Below, one piece after another: positions 16,661-24,489 of a DNA stretch of 64,000 nucleotides. Position numbers and translations under genes: made by a program. This stretch comes from Cytobacillus gottheilii (GTDB lineage: Bacteria > Bacillota > Bacilli > Bacillales > Cytobacillaceae). Positions within the stretch are counted from its first letter, which is position 1, and each line of letters begins with the position of its first letter. The notes below the pieces were generated by a model. That model was not told the origin of the DNA. It did no database searches and saw nothing but the letters and a program-made list of their open reading frames with translations. The stretch is from NCBI RefSeq assembly GCF_900166665.1, contig NZ_LT800494.1, positions 3,370,061 through 3,434,060 on the forward strand, given 5' to 3'.

Positions 16661-18421
16661 TTATGAACGGATACCGAGAGCAGATTCCTTATACAGTGAC
16701 TTTGCCTGCATTTCGTACATTTGCTGATAAATTCCGCCACTCTCCAAAAGCTCGTCATGAGTGCCTTGTTCTTTAATGACACCTTTTTCGAGCACAATTA
16801 TCCGATCTGCATTTTTGATCGTTGATAGACGATGTGCAATGATAAATGTCGTACGTCCTTGCTTTAAGACATCCATAGCATGCTGAATGATTTCTTCCGT
16901 CTCTGTATCAATATTGGAGGTTGCTTCATCTAAAATAAGAATAGCCGGATCAAAGGCTAAGGCTCTTGCAAATGAAATGAGCTGACGCTGACCCGAAGAT
17001 AATGTGCTCCCCTTCTCAATAACAGGTTCATCAATGCCTTTCTCCAAATGTCCTAACACACGGTCGGCACCTACTGCTTTTAATGATGCTTCCACTTTTT
17101 CTCTTGAAATCGTTGAATCATTAAGATTGACGTTAGAAGCAATTGTTCCTGTAAAAAGGTAAGGATCTTGAAGCACAATCCCCATATGTTTGCGGATGGA
17201 TTGTCTTGGCAGAGAGGTGATATCCATCCCATCAATCATAATTTTCCCTTTTGATGGATCATAAAATCGGAATAGCAGGTTCATAATTGAACTTTTTCCA
17301 GAACCCGTATGACCCACAAGTGCGATGGTTTCTCCTTTTTTCGCTTCAAAGGATAAATCCTTCAAAACGTAGTTGTCGGCTTTATATGCAAAGGAAACGT
17401 GATCAAAAACAACATGGCCATCATATCGCGGAATATTCTCTTCAGACACTTCTTCTCCTGTCATCTGCAGAACTTCAAAAACACGGTTCCCCGCTACTAA
17501 TGAGCGCTCGAGCTGCGAAAACTGATTAACAACATTGGTAATAGGATTAAATAAACGTGTTAAATAGTCTACAAAGGCATACAATGTACCTGCCGATGCA
17601 ACTTCTCCTGCTGTAAATGACTGTGTGCCAAAATAGATAATAAAAATCATAAACATAATCAGACGGATCGTATTCACTAGATTAAACGAAGTGGCTGAGT
17701 CCAAAAACAGCAGCTTCCGCTGATTTTCATAATGAGATTCATTCATCTCATCAAATTCTTTTGTCATTTGTTTTTCGCGGCGAAAAGCCTGAATGATGGT
17801 CATTCCCTGTATTGACTCATTAATCATGGCATTCAGATCTGCAATTTTTGTCCGAATGATGTCATTATATTCAGCTGCATATTTGCGATAAAGAATCATC
17901 CATAAATAAACAATCGGGATCATAATCAAAGCTATTGCAGCCATTTTCCAGTTCAGTATGAATAATGCTGCATACACACCCAAAATCGATATTGCGCTTG
18001 TCGCAAAATTGGATAACACCTGAACATACAAATTTCGAATCGCTTCTGTATCATTGGTAACACGAGCGACAACCTTACCAGCTGGAAGATGATCAAAGTA
18101 TTGAATCGGCAGCTTTTGGATATGTCCAAAAACGTCTTTTCGCAATTTCTGAATGATCCTATTAGCGCCCATCTGCAAATAAATATACATAAAATATCTC
18201 AACAGCGCGGTTGCCAATGCTAATACAAAGTATAAGCACAAAAGCCATGCAATCGGTTCAATTTGCAGATCTCCCACAACCATATGTTCATCAATGATAT
18301 ATTTAGCAATGAACGGACCAGCAAGCTCTGTCAAAACAGCGATTGATAAGAAAAACAATCCTAAGAATATCGGTTTCTTAAAATACATGGCATATTGAAA
18401 TAATTGTTTACCTGTATTCAT
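16661..18421 (-). CDS. bmrD: Heterodimeric multidrug ABC exporter subunit (YheH/BmrD-like)
   Basis: The product has 586 residues: six membrane helices (residues ~15-310) and an ATPase domain. Walker A is GHTGSGKSS, signature LSSGQRQLISFARAL, Walker B AILILDEATSNID, switch AHRLSTIKNAD. The signature is LSSGQ, and a normal Glu follows Walker B, so this is the catalytically competent half. It starts two bases after the stop of the partner gene. In B. subtilis BmrC/BmrD exports drugs and is induced by ribosome-targeting antibiotics. Confidence 0.9.
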   Translation of the reverse strand: MNTGKQLFQYAMYFKKPIFLGLFFLSIAVLTELAGPFIAKYIIDEHMVVGDLQIEPIAWLLCLYFVLALATALLRYFMYIYLQMGANRIIQKLRKDVFGHIQKLPIQYFDHLPAGKVVARVTNDTEAIRNLYVQVLSNFATSAISILGVYAALFILNWKMAAIALIMIPIVYLWMILYRKYAAEYNDIIRTKIADLNAMINESIQGMTIIQAFRREKQMTKEFDEMNESHYENQRKLLFLDSATSFNLVNTIRLIMFMIFIIYFGTQSFTAGEVASAGTLYAFVDYLTRLFNPITNVVNQFSQLERSLVAGNRVFEVLQMTGEEVSEENIPRYDGHVVFDHVSFAYKADNYVLKDLSFEAKKGETIALVGHTGSGKSSIMNLLFRFYDPSKGKIMIDGMDITSLPRQSIRKHMGIVLQDPYLFTGTIASNVNLNDSTISREKVEASLKAVGADRVLGHLEKGIDEPVIEKGSTLSSGQRQLISFARALAFDPAILILDEATSNIDTETEEIIQHAMDVLKQGRTTFIIAHRLSTIKNADRIIVLEKGVIKEQGTHDELLESGGIYQQMYEMQAKSLYKESALGIRS

Positions 18422-18422
18422 T

Positions 18423-20165
18423 TTATGCCTCGCCTCCTTCTAGCTGCTGGCGGTCATATTGCTCTTTGTACCAGCCTTTTTGCTGCAGGAGCTCTTCATG
18501 TGTACCTTGTTCAATAATTTGCCCGTTTTCCAGAACAATGATTAAATCTGCATGCTGTATTCCAGACAAACGATGTGTAGTGATAATCGTCGTTTTATCA
18601 CTTCTTTCACTTTGAATATTTTTAATAATGCTCGTTTCTGTTTTGGCATCTACTGCAGATAACGAATCATCAAGGATCAGAATTTCTGGATCTTTTATTA
18701 AGGCGCGGGCGATGGAAACACGCTGCTTTTGGCCTCCAGATAACGAGACACCTTTTTCTCCCACAAGCGTATTTAACCCATCAGGCAGATTTTCTAAATC
18801 CTTTGTAAAGTGAGCAAGGTAAATCGCCTTATTAATATCATCTTCAGTAGCATTTTCCTTACCGAAGAGGATATTTTCTCTGATCGTTCTTGAAAATAAA
18901 ACATGATCCTGCGGCACATATCCGATCCAATCCAGGATTTGTTCTTTCGTCTGCGAAGCTATATCCACATCATTGATATTTAATCGGCCTGCTCCAATTG
19001 GATACTCACGAAGCAATTGTCTTAAAAAAGTTGTTTTTCCAGCTCCTGTTTTGCCTACAATTCCTAGCGTTTCTCCTTTTTTCAAGGCTAATGAGATTTC
19101 CTGCAGGTTTTTCACCTGACTTGTTGGATACTGGAACATTAAAGATGTAAATCCAATTGAATCAGGGTTTTTTACGGCAATAGGGGATTCACTATCCTTC
19201 ACATCTGCTTGATAATTCAATGTCTCTTGTACACGATCAAGCGATGCATTTCCCTGCTGCATAACATTAATAAGCTCTCCGATTGCAAAAATTGGCCAAA
19301 CAACAATACCTAAATATACATTGAATGTAACAAGCTGCCCGACAGTAAGCTCTCCTGCTGATACAAGAACAGCTCCATAACCAATCGCTACAACATAGCT
19401 GATGCCCGTTCCAATTTTGGTGATTGGATTAAAGAGTGCATTGATCTTAACGGTATCCATATTCTTTTGGTATACGTCCTCAGACATATCAGCAAAGTTC
19501 TTTTCATCCTTCTTTTCCTGCACATATGCACGTACAACTCTGACACCTGCAACAGATTCTAGAACATTGTCATTTAGCACACCAAATGAATCCTGAGCAA
19601 GCATATACCTTTGATGAACAAGCTTGCCCAGATACTGAATAAGAATCGCCATAATCGGTACAGGCAGCATTGCAAAGAAAGTAAGCTTCCATGAAATGAG
19701 AAAACCCATCGCACAAATAATGGCTCCCATAAAAAGAGTCGAATCAATTAATGTCATAATACCGAAGCCAGCCGTCAGAGAAACCGCGTTTAAATCATTG
19801 GTTGCACGGGCCATTAAGTCCCCTGTCCGGTTTTTTTCATAAAATGTAGGTGTCATCTTCAAAAACTGCAGCATTAACTTCCGGCGCATAATTTTCTCTA
19901 AATCAATTGCACCGCGAAATAAACGGTATTGCCAAATAAAGTTTAGAATATAGCCACCTATAATAATCCCAATAAAAATATAAACATACTGTAATAGATC
20001 TGCTCTGGTAAATTCTCCAAACGTAATCTGATCAATTATTTCTCCCAGCAAAAAGGGAGGTATGACCTCTAAAACACTTGCGATAATCAGCAGTACAATC
20101 GCTACTGTATATTGCTTCCAATACTGTTTAAAAAACCAGCCAAGCTTGCCTAATACATCAAACAT
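18423..20165 (-). CDS. bmrC: Heterodimeric multidrug ABC exporter subunit (YheI/BmrC-like)
   Basis: The product has 580 residues: N-terminal membrane domain and C-terminal ATPase with GKTGAGKTT, LSGGQKQRVSIARAL and ILILDDSLSAVD. The residue after Walker B is Asp (LDDS), not Glu, which marks the degenerate, non-hydrolysing site typical of heterodimeric exporters. It is the first structural gene after a leader peptide and an attenuator hairpin. The partner subunit follows immediately. Confidence 0.9.
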   Translation of the reverse strand: MFDVLGKLGWFFKQYWKQYTVAIVLLIIASVLEVIPPFLLGEIIDQITFGEFTRADLLQYVYIFIGIIIGGYILNFIWQYRLFRGAIDLEKIMRRKLMLQFLKMTPTFYEKNRTGDLMARATNDLNAVSLTAGFGIMTLIDSTLFMGAIICAMGFLISWKLTFFAMLPVPIMAILIQYLGKLVHQRYMLAQDSFGVLNDNVLESVAGVRVVRAYVQEKKDEKNFADMSEDVYQKNMDTVKINALFNPITKIGTGISYVVAIGYGAVLVSAGELTVGQLVTFNVYLGIVVWPIFAIGELINVMQQGNASLDRVQETLNYQADVKDSESPIAVKNPDSIGFTSLMFQYPTSQVKNLQEISLALKKGETLGIVGKTGAGKTTFLRQLLREYPIGAGRLNINDVDIASQTKEQILDWIGYVPQDHVLFSRTIRENILFGKENATEDDINKAIYLAHFTKDLENLPDGLNTLVGEKGVSLSGGQKQRVSIARALIKDPEILILDDSLSAVDAKTETSIIKNIQSERSDKTTIITTHRLSGIQHADLIIVLENGQIIEQGTHEELLQQKGWYKEQYDRQQLEGGEA

Positions 20166-20304
20166 CTTTCACACCTGCTTTCTCTTCCTCCACTCGTAAG
20201 CCGAAGCTACCCACTATCCAGCAGCACCTTTTTAAAGTTCAGTTGGGTTTGTCTGTTCCATATCATCATCCACTAGCTCCTTTTATTTCACGTCACTAAA
20301 TTTA

Positions 20305-20345
20305 GGCAAAAATAAAGATGCATACCCTAAAAAGAGCATGCATCT
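20305..20345 (-). terminator. Attenuator terminator in the bmrCD-like leader
   Basis: On the minus strand AGATGCATGC pairs with GTATGCATCT across a 10-base loop and is followed by TTATTTTTG. It lies between the leader peptide stop and bmrC, so transcripts must read through it to express the exporter. Confidence 0.8.
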
Positions 20346-20353
20346 CATCTCAG

Positions 20354-20379
20354 GAGGTATAGTGATTTGCTCATACCTC
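20354..20379 (-). promoter_or_regulatory. Upstream hairpin of the attenuator
   Basis: GAGGTAT pairs perfectly with ATACCTC around a 12-base loop, between the leader peptide stop and the terminator. It may be a pause or alternative-structure element; the anti-terminator partner is not obvious. Confidence 0.6.
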
Positions 20380-20397
20380 ACGTATAATCGCCAAAAT

Positions 20398-20463
20398 TTA
20401 CGCCAAATTCGGATATGAACAATGTATGAAGTTGGATTTATCTACTAGTCTTTTCATTTCCAT
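20398..20463 (-). CDS. 21-residue leader peptide controlling the ABC exporter (BmrB-like)
   Basis: The ATG at 20463 follows the strong site AAGGAGGAGAGAACA. The product is 21 residues beginning MEMKRLVDKSNFIH. It ends just before two hairpins, the second an intrinsic terminator, ahead of bmrC. B. subtilis bmrCD is controlled by ribosome-mediated attenuation through the bmrB leader peptide; the layout here is the same, though the peptide is shorter than I recall for BmrB. Ribosome stalling on it would presumably let polymerase pass the terminator. Confidence 0.75.
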   Translation of the reverse strand: MEMKRLVDKSNFIHCSYPNLA

Positions 20464-20504
20464 TGTTCTCTCCTCCTTTTTTGTAAAAATATTAGTGCTC
20501 TTGA

Positions 20505-20534
20505 AGATTACCATTTTTTTCTGATAATTGTCAA
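20505..20534 (-). promoter_or_regulatory. Sigma-A promoter of the exporter operon
   Basis: On the minus strand TTGACA (20534-20529), an 18-base spacer and TAATCT (20510-20505) lie about 40 bases before the leader peptide start. Confidence 0.7.
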
Positions 20535-20571
20535 CAGTCAGAAGTCCATATTTACACTTTTTAAATAATCA

Positions 20572-20889
20572 TCATTCTTCCACATATACCGCCGTTCCAT
20601 AAGCGATGATTTCAGCAGCATTCTGCATAACGCCAGCTGTTTGCATGCGCATCCCAACAATCGCATTTGCTCCTTTGCTCCTTGCATCTTCTACCATTCG
20701 GCCAATTGCTTTTTGACGCGCTTCTTCCATCATTTCAGTGTACTCGCCAATCTCACCGCCAACAATCGTTTTTAATCCGGCAAGAATGTCTTTTCCAATA
20801 TGCTTTGACTGAATGGTACCTCCTCTGACAAATCCTTTCCATTCTTTAATGACCTTACCAGGTACCGTTTCAGTAGTTGTGATAATCAT
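20572..20889 (-). CDS. YbjQ/UPF0145 family protein
   Basis: The product has 105 residues from ATG 20889 (site GAGGAGG 9 bases upstream). It is the YbjQ-like domain: ITTTETVPGKVIKEWKGFVRG, then YTEMMEEARQKAIGRMVEDA and GANAIVGMRM, ending GTAVYV. The family forms small beta-rich oligomers once annotated heavy-metal-binding; the role is unsettled. Its start overlaps the previous gene by 20 bases, so it is part of the sigma-factor operon. Confidence 0.85.
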   Translation of the reverse strand: MIITTTETVPGKVIKEWKGFVRGGTIQSKHIGKDILAGLKTIVGGEIGEYTEMMEEARQKAIGRMVEDARSKGANAIVGMRMQTAGVMQNAAEIIAYGTAVYVEE

Positions 20890-21082
20890 TTTGATCGTCC
20901 TCCTCTTTTTCCTTTTTACGCTCTGCAATTAGAACAATAATTAATATAATGACAGCAGCAAAGTATATGATATAAAAAATAATGGCAGTCCAAATATTAA
21001 TAAATAACATGACAAAACAAAGCAATTGTCCTAATAGTCCTAACCATAAAAGCCATTGTTTCATTCTCTGCATAGGCATCAT
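20870..21082 (-). CDS. Small two-helix membrane protein of the sigma module
   Basis: The product has 70 residues: two membrane helices (LLWLGLLGQLLCFVMLFINI and a second at ~35-53) and a highly charged tail (ERKKEKEEDDQ). It lies between a YxlD/E-like gene and the ybjQ-like gene in the operon. By position it would correspond to an accessory membrane component of the SigY/YxlC system. It has no motif of its own. Confidence 0.65.
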   Translation of the reverse strand: MMPMQRMKQWLLWLGLLGQLLCFVMLFINIWTAIIFYIIYFAAVIILIIVLIAERKKEKEEDDQNDYHNY

Positions 21083-21087
21083 TTCCT

Positions 21088-21297
21088 TTACCTTTTATCG
21101 TTCTTTCGCCCTTGCTTTTTAATAAAAAACAAATAAACCAGCAATGGCATTGGAGCCTGAATCATACCGATAATTCCCCAAAACCAATAATTATGTCCAT
21201 TTTTTCTTGCATCTCTAAACAGATAGATGCTTTGACAAATCAATATAACTGCCGCAGTGATCATAATAGAAATAGGATGCTCAACATCGGTGTTCAT
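21088..21297 (-). CDS. YxlD/YxlE-like membrane component of a sigma/anti-sigma system
   Basis: The product has 69 residues with two membrane helices and the loop DARKNGHNYWFWGIIGMIQA, then PMPLLVYL, the pattern of the phospholipase-D-like N-terminal (PLDc_N) membrane motif found in YxlE of B. subtilis. Its start overlaps the YxlC-like stop by four bases. In the B. subtilis sigY operon such proteins assist the anti-sigma factor. Confidence 0.65.
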   Translation of the reverse strand: MNTDVEHPISIMITAAVILICQSIYLFRDARKNGHNYWFWGIIGMIQAPMPLLVYLFFIKKQGRKNDKR

Positions 21298-21626
21298 GAC
21301 TGTCCACCTCTTTTTAGGGAACTAGAGAATGTACCATAGATCGAGATGAGTAGGAAAACAGCTATTTGAATCAGAAGAAAAATCTCTGGACTAGTATACA
21401 GCGTGAATAAGACGAAGCATAAAACTGTTAAACCTATAAAGGCAAAGAGCCAGTTGTCTCTATGCTGCTTTTTCTTAATATGCTGTATTTGATGTACTGT
21501 ATACCGTTCAAACCAGTCTAAACCCCTGTCTTCATTCTCTATACTATTATCTAATCCGCTCAGACCGCGAACTAGCTCATCTTCTATTCTTTTCAGTTCC
21601 TCATCTTGCCTATTTTGATTCTCCAT
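21294..21626 (-). CDS. yxlC: YxlC-like anti-sigma factor
   Basis: The product has 110 residues: a charged N-terminal cytoplasmic half (EELKRIEDELVRGLSGLDN) and two C-terminal membrane helices (NWLFAFIGLTVLCFVLFTLY and FLLIQIAVFLLISIYGTF). This is the layout of YxlC (DUF5345), which holds SigY inactive at the membrane. It overlaps the sigma gene by 17 bases, so the two are co-translated. Confidence 0.78.
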   Translation of the reverse strand: MENQNRQDEELKRIEDELVRGLSGLDNSIENEDRGLDWFERYTVHQIQHIKKKQHRDNWLFAFIGLTVLCFVLFTLYTSPEIFLLIQIAVFLLISIYGTFSSSLKRGGQS

Positions 21627-22146
21627 TATCTGTCTTCAGCTCCTTTCTGATCGCTTCGATCCCATTGTGTACCCTTGACTTTATGGTCCCTTCGGATTTA
21701 TTCATCATCTCAGCAATATCGGCGTAAGAATAGCCGTAATAATGCTTTAATATGATAGGTATTCTCATGTTATCTGAAAGAGTGCCAAGTGCCTGCATCG
21801 TATCATTCCAGTCTTCATTTCGGTATTCCATTTGCCATCTCATTTGCCGCTGCTGCATTTGGTCTTGTTTCCAAAGCTGGTGCCGGCTATTTTTCCGCTT
21901 ATTGTCTACATATACATTTGTCGCAATGGTAATCAGCCATGAAGAAAACTTTGCTTCTCCTTTGTATAATGAAATTTTTTCAATCACCTTTGCTATCGTT
22001 TCTTGTGTAAGATCTTCGGCCGTATGTTTGTTCATTGTAAGCTTGATGCAATATTTAAAAAGGAAAGAATAATGTGAATGCAGCAGCACTGCCAGGGAAT
22101 GTTGGTCACCTTTTTTAGCTTTTTGTATTAATATCTTATCTTCCAT
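21610..22146 (-). CDS. sigY: ECF RNA polymerase sigma factor (SigY-like)
   Basis: The product has 178 residues from ATG 22146, chosen because GGGGG precedes it by 6 bases and it matches the usual ECF N-terminus; longer in-frame extensions run into the promoter. Region 2 is HYSFLFKYCIKLTMNKHTAEDLTQETIAKV with SSWLITIATNVYVDNKRK, and region 4 is YADIAEMMNKSEGTIKSRVHN. An anti-sigma gene follows. A TGAAC/CGTC promoter just upstream suggests autoregulation. The signal sensed is unknown. Confidence 0.88.
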   Translation of the reverse strand: MEDKILIQKAKKGDQHSLAVLLHSHYSFLFKYCIKLTMNKHTAEDLTQETIAKVIEKISLYKGEAKFSSWLITIATNVYVDNKRKNSRHQLWKQDQMQQRQMRWQMEYRNEDWNDTMQALGTLSDNMRIPIILKHYYGYSYADIAEMMNKSEGTIKSRVHNGIEAIRKELKTDNGESK

Positions 22147-22180
22147 CCAAAACCCCCGCTTCTGCTCCACTTGTCTATAA

Positions 22181-22205
22181 GACGTATTAATCGAAAAAAA
22201 GTTCA
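22181..22205 (-). promoter_or_regulatory. ECF-type promoter, probably autoregulatory
   Basis: On the minus strand TGAAC (22205-22201), a 16-base spacer and CGTC (22184-22181) match the Bacillus ECF pattern. It is 35 bases before the sigma gene start. Confidence 0.75.
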
Positions 22206-22254
22206 TTTTAATATTAAATTTTTTCCACAAATGATTTTTGCCCAAGACAATATG

Positions 22255-22392
22255 TCTGTTGATTGAAACTGAATGTTGCGAAACTCCAGCAAGACGAGTG
22301 GGTAGCTTAGACCCCACAGAAGCTGTATGCGACGAGGAAACTCAGTACCCGCCTCGCCGAAAAGCGCGTGCTATGAAGCGGAATCTAACTAA
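22255..22392 (+). repeat. Interspersed ~135-bp intergenic repeat, copy 1
   Basis: The block runs from TTGATTGAAACTGAATG through GACCCCACAGAAGC to GCCGAAAAGCGC. It is a diverged copy of the element at 23501-23630 (same order of GACTCC, GAGACCCC, GAGGA, CTCAG and AAGCG blocks). The remaining bases between it and the sigma-B promoter at 22481 show no feature. Confidence 0.75.
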
Positions 22393-22480
22393 CCTAATAA
22401 TAGAAAAACAAGTAGTAATGACATGCAAATTGGGATTTTTTTAAAAATAATAGTTCCATTTACACATTTTCCTTTGAACG

Positions 22481-22506
22481 GTTTACTTTGTTTTTTCGGC
22501 GGGTAA
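22481..22506 (+). promoter_or_regulatory. Sigma-B type promoter
   Basis: GTTTAC, 14 bases, GGGTAA: five of six matches to each half of the GTTTAA/GGGTAT general-stress consensus. It precedes the HPr-like and universal stress genes by about 60 bases. Confidence 0.7.
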
Positions 22507-22564
22507 TTTTCTGATAACAAAGCAAGGTGATCAGATAATTTCATCACTAAAAGGAGTTTTTATT

Positions 22565-22879
22565 ATGAATAACATCGAATCTGCATCTGTGATTATAAAA
22601 AACAAAATGTCTATGAAATCAATTTTAGATCTTTACCAAAAAAGCAAAAGCTTTAAGGGCACAGCATTTTTATATAGCGGGGATAAACTAACTCAAGTAA
22701 AGAATTTACCTAAACTTGTATCTTTCTTATTGACTGTTACTCCAGGCAGTATTGTTAAAATTATTGTCGAAGGAACACACTCAGAAAAACATCTGCAAAG
22801 CATCTCTGAAATCTGTCAGCAGCCTGCAGGTAAGCATTCTCTAAACAAAGAATCAGCTTATAATTCTATCCAAATTTGA
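22565..22879 (+). CDS. HPr-like protein lacking the phosphorylatable histidine
   Basis: The product has 104 residues. The body (residues ~7-85) follows the HPr beta-alpha fold order: ASVIIKNKMSMKSILDLYQK, GTAFLYSGDKLTQVKNLPKL, SIVKIIVEGTHSEKHL. Where HPr has the active His15 (GLHARPA) this protein has KMSMKSI, so it cannot act as a PTS phosphocarrier. The site AAAAGGAG precedes ATG. It is probably co-transcribed with the universal stress gene from a sigma-B promoter, which hints at a stress role. Confidence 0.6.
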   Translation: MNNIESASVIIKNKMSMKSILDLYQKSKSFKGTAFLYSGDKLTQVKNLPKLVSFLLTVTPGSIVKIIVEGTHSEKHLQSISEICQQPAGKHSLNKESAYNSIQI

Positions 22880-22911
22880 TTAAACGAAAAATGCTAAGGA
22901 AGGTGAGAAAC

Positions 22912-23430
22912 ATGAATGAACAATTTAACTGTATTGTAGTTGCTTATGATGATTCAACAGCAAGTCAAAATGCACTGAAAATGGCTAGTAATCTTGCAAA
23001 AGGCAATCCTGATTGTTCATTATATATTGCTCACGTATTTGAAGAAAAGGTTGCAAATAGGACATTACAGACTCAGCCTGGCTATCAGCCGCTTCGTGCA
23101 AATGGTTTTGGCTTAGAAGGCATGCCTATTCCACCCGCAGAGGATCGACATGAAGATATTTATCCTGACACACATGCACAAGTCAGCAATAGTGCAGATC
23201 AAGCCCTTTTTAATGCAAAGCAAATTGTCGCAGGATCCCATGCGAAAACGGACTATGAAGTGTTAAATGGAGATCCTGCCGAAAGCGTCTGCGAATTTGC
23301 ATCACAAAAAAATGCAGACCTTATTTTAACAGGAAGTTCCCACAAAAGCGGCCTAAAGAAACTATTCCTAGGCAGCACGAGCGAAAAAATCCTAAAAAAT
23401 GCCCCATGCTCTGTTTTAGTTGCACAATAA
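22912..23430 (+). CDS. Universal stress protein (UspA family)
   Basis: The product has 172 residues starting at ATG 22912 (site AAGGAAGGTGAG). An alpha/beta Rossmann-like domain begins CIVVAYDDSTASQNAL and ends with the nucleotide-binding pattern LTGSSHKSGLKKLFLGSTSE followed by KNAPCSVLVA (G-2x-G-9x-GS type). A ~45-residue insert after the first helix is longer than in minimal Usp. It likely binds ATP. It lies 32 bases after the HPr-like gene, in one operon. Confidence 0.88.
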   Translation: MNEQFNCIVVAYDDSTASQNALKMASNLAKGNPDCSLYIAHVFEEKVANRTLQTQPGYQPLRANGFGLEGMPIPPAEDRHEDIYPDTHAQVSNSADQALFNAKQIVAGSHAKTDYEVLNGDPAESVCEFASQKNADLILTGSSHKSGLKKLFLGSTSEKILKNAPCSVLVAQ

Positions 23431-23500
23431 GTAGAAAAACTCTTATAAAAAAAGATTATTGTACCTTTAACTACTTTATAAGGATATTTTAGCAGTATGC

Positions 23501-23630
23501 TTGTTGATTGAAACGGAATGGTGCGAGACTCCTGCGGGACGAGTGGGGAGCTGAGACCCCGCAGGAGCGTAGTGACGAGGAGGCTCAGCGCCCGCCCCGC
23601 CGGAAAGCGAGTACCATGGAGTGGAAATCT
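23501..23630 (+). repeat. Interspersed ~130-bp intergenic repeat, copy 2 (best preserved)
   Basis: It begins TTGTTGATTGAAACGGAATG and ends GAGTGGAAATCT. It has internal complementarity (CTCCTGCGGG with CCCGCAGGAG) so it can form an RNA hairpin. It lies downstream of the universal stress gene and is GC-rich compared with its surroundings. Related copies are at 22255, 25680 and 34558, and inside the elements at 53956 and 56963. Confidence 0.85.
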
Positions 23631-23644
23631 AAAAGCAGCAAAAA

Positions 23645-23678
23645 AGAAAACACTTCACGTGGTGTTTTCTTTTTTTTC
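23645..23678 (+). terminator. Intrinsic terminator after the stress genes
   Basis: AGAAAACAC/GTGTTTTCT encloses an 8-base loop and is followed by eight T. Confidence 0.9.
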
Positions 23679-23817
23679 CCTCCATAAAAATCTCAGCAAC
23701 CTATCTATAATCGAGCTCTTCTGCAAAAAAAAAGCAGCCTCAGCCGCTTATCAATCGTTTCATATATTCTAATTATGCTTAAAAAGCTTCCTTCATCTGA
23801 AATACAATGATAAAAAG

Positions 23818-24255
23818 TTAAAAGTACTCCTTCACTGCTTCCTGAAACCTCTCTTTAGAAGATTGTTCATCAAAACTGCTATAAATGCGAAAGTGATCTT
23901 GATCAATAATACGGAAATGCTGACTAATAATGTTCTGCTGGAGAATTAACCCATCCTTTTTCTCCACTTCACGCCACCAGATTTTACCACCCATTGTTTT
24001 TTCTTTTCTGTAATCAATTCCTTCTCTTGCAATTGTTTCAAGGACTTCCAATGGTTCATTCCCAAATAAAAACCTTACTGTTTCGGTTTCACGAAAAAGT
24101 GCACATACAGCTACAACAGTAGACCAGCCGGCTTCAGCCCTGCCTTTTTCAATTTGCACGAGCGTTTTTTTTGAAACACCAATAATCTCTGCCATTCGAT
24201 CTTGAGTGTATCCTGCTTCAGTTCGAATAAGCCGTAATTTTTCGGATACTTTCAT
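23818..24255 (-). CDS. Xre-family helix-turn-helix regulator
   Basis: The product has 145 residues from ATG 24255; an in-frame ATG at 24324 would add 23 residues but neither has a strong ribosome site. The N-terminal HTH is KLRLIRTEAGYTQDRMAEII with GVSKKTLVQIEKGR. The C-terminal ~75 residues carry no named domain (KTMGGKIWWREVEKKDGLIL). It is divergent from a histidine kinase gene. Target unknown. Confidence 0.75.
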   Translation of the reverse strand: MKVSEKLRLIRTEAGYTQDRMAEIIGVSKKTLVQIEKGRAEAGWSTVVAVCALFRETETVRFLFGNEPLEVLETIAREGIDYRKEKTMGGKIWWREVEKKDGLILQQNIISQHFRIIDQDHFRIYSSFDEQSSKERFQEAVKEYF

Positions 24256-24489
24256 AATAATTTCTTCTCGAGTCAATATTGATTCAGTCCTTTTGGATTC
24301 GTGTAAAATTACACATGATACCACTATTATAAAACGAATTCCTTATTTATTTCAAATTCTAGATATTTTTTTTTATGCAACTAAATAACGATTTTTCAAT
24401 TTTCGACATCACCTAAAAGGAATTTATTAATTGTAAGCGAATCTATTATAGTATTTAAAACGATAATTCACTATATTATGGAGGCCTTC

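Noticed and set aside
22238-22444. Reading frames within the interspersed repeats (also at 23518, 53923 and 57027)
   Set aside because: They fall inside the repeated GC-rich elements, differ between copies and have no ribosome sites.
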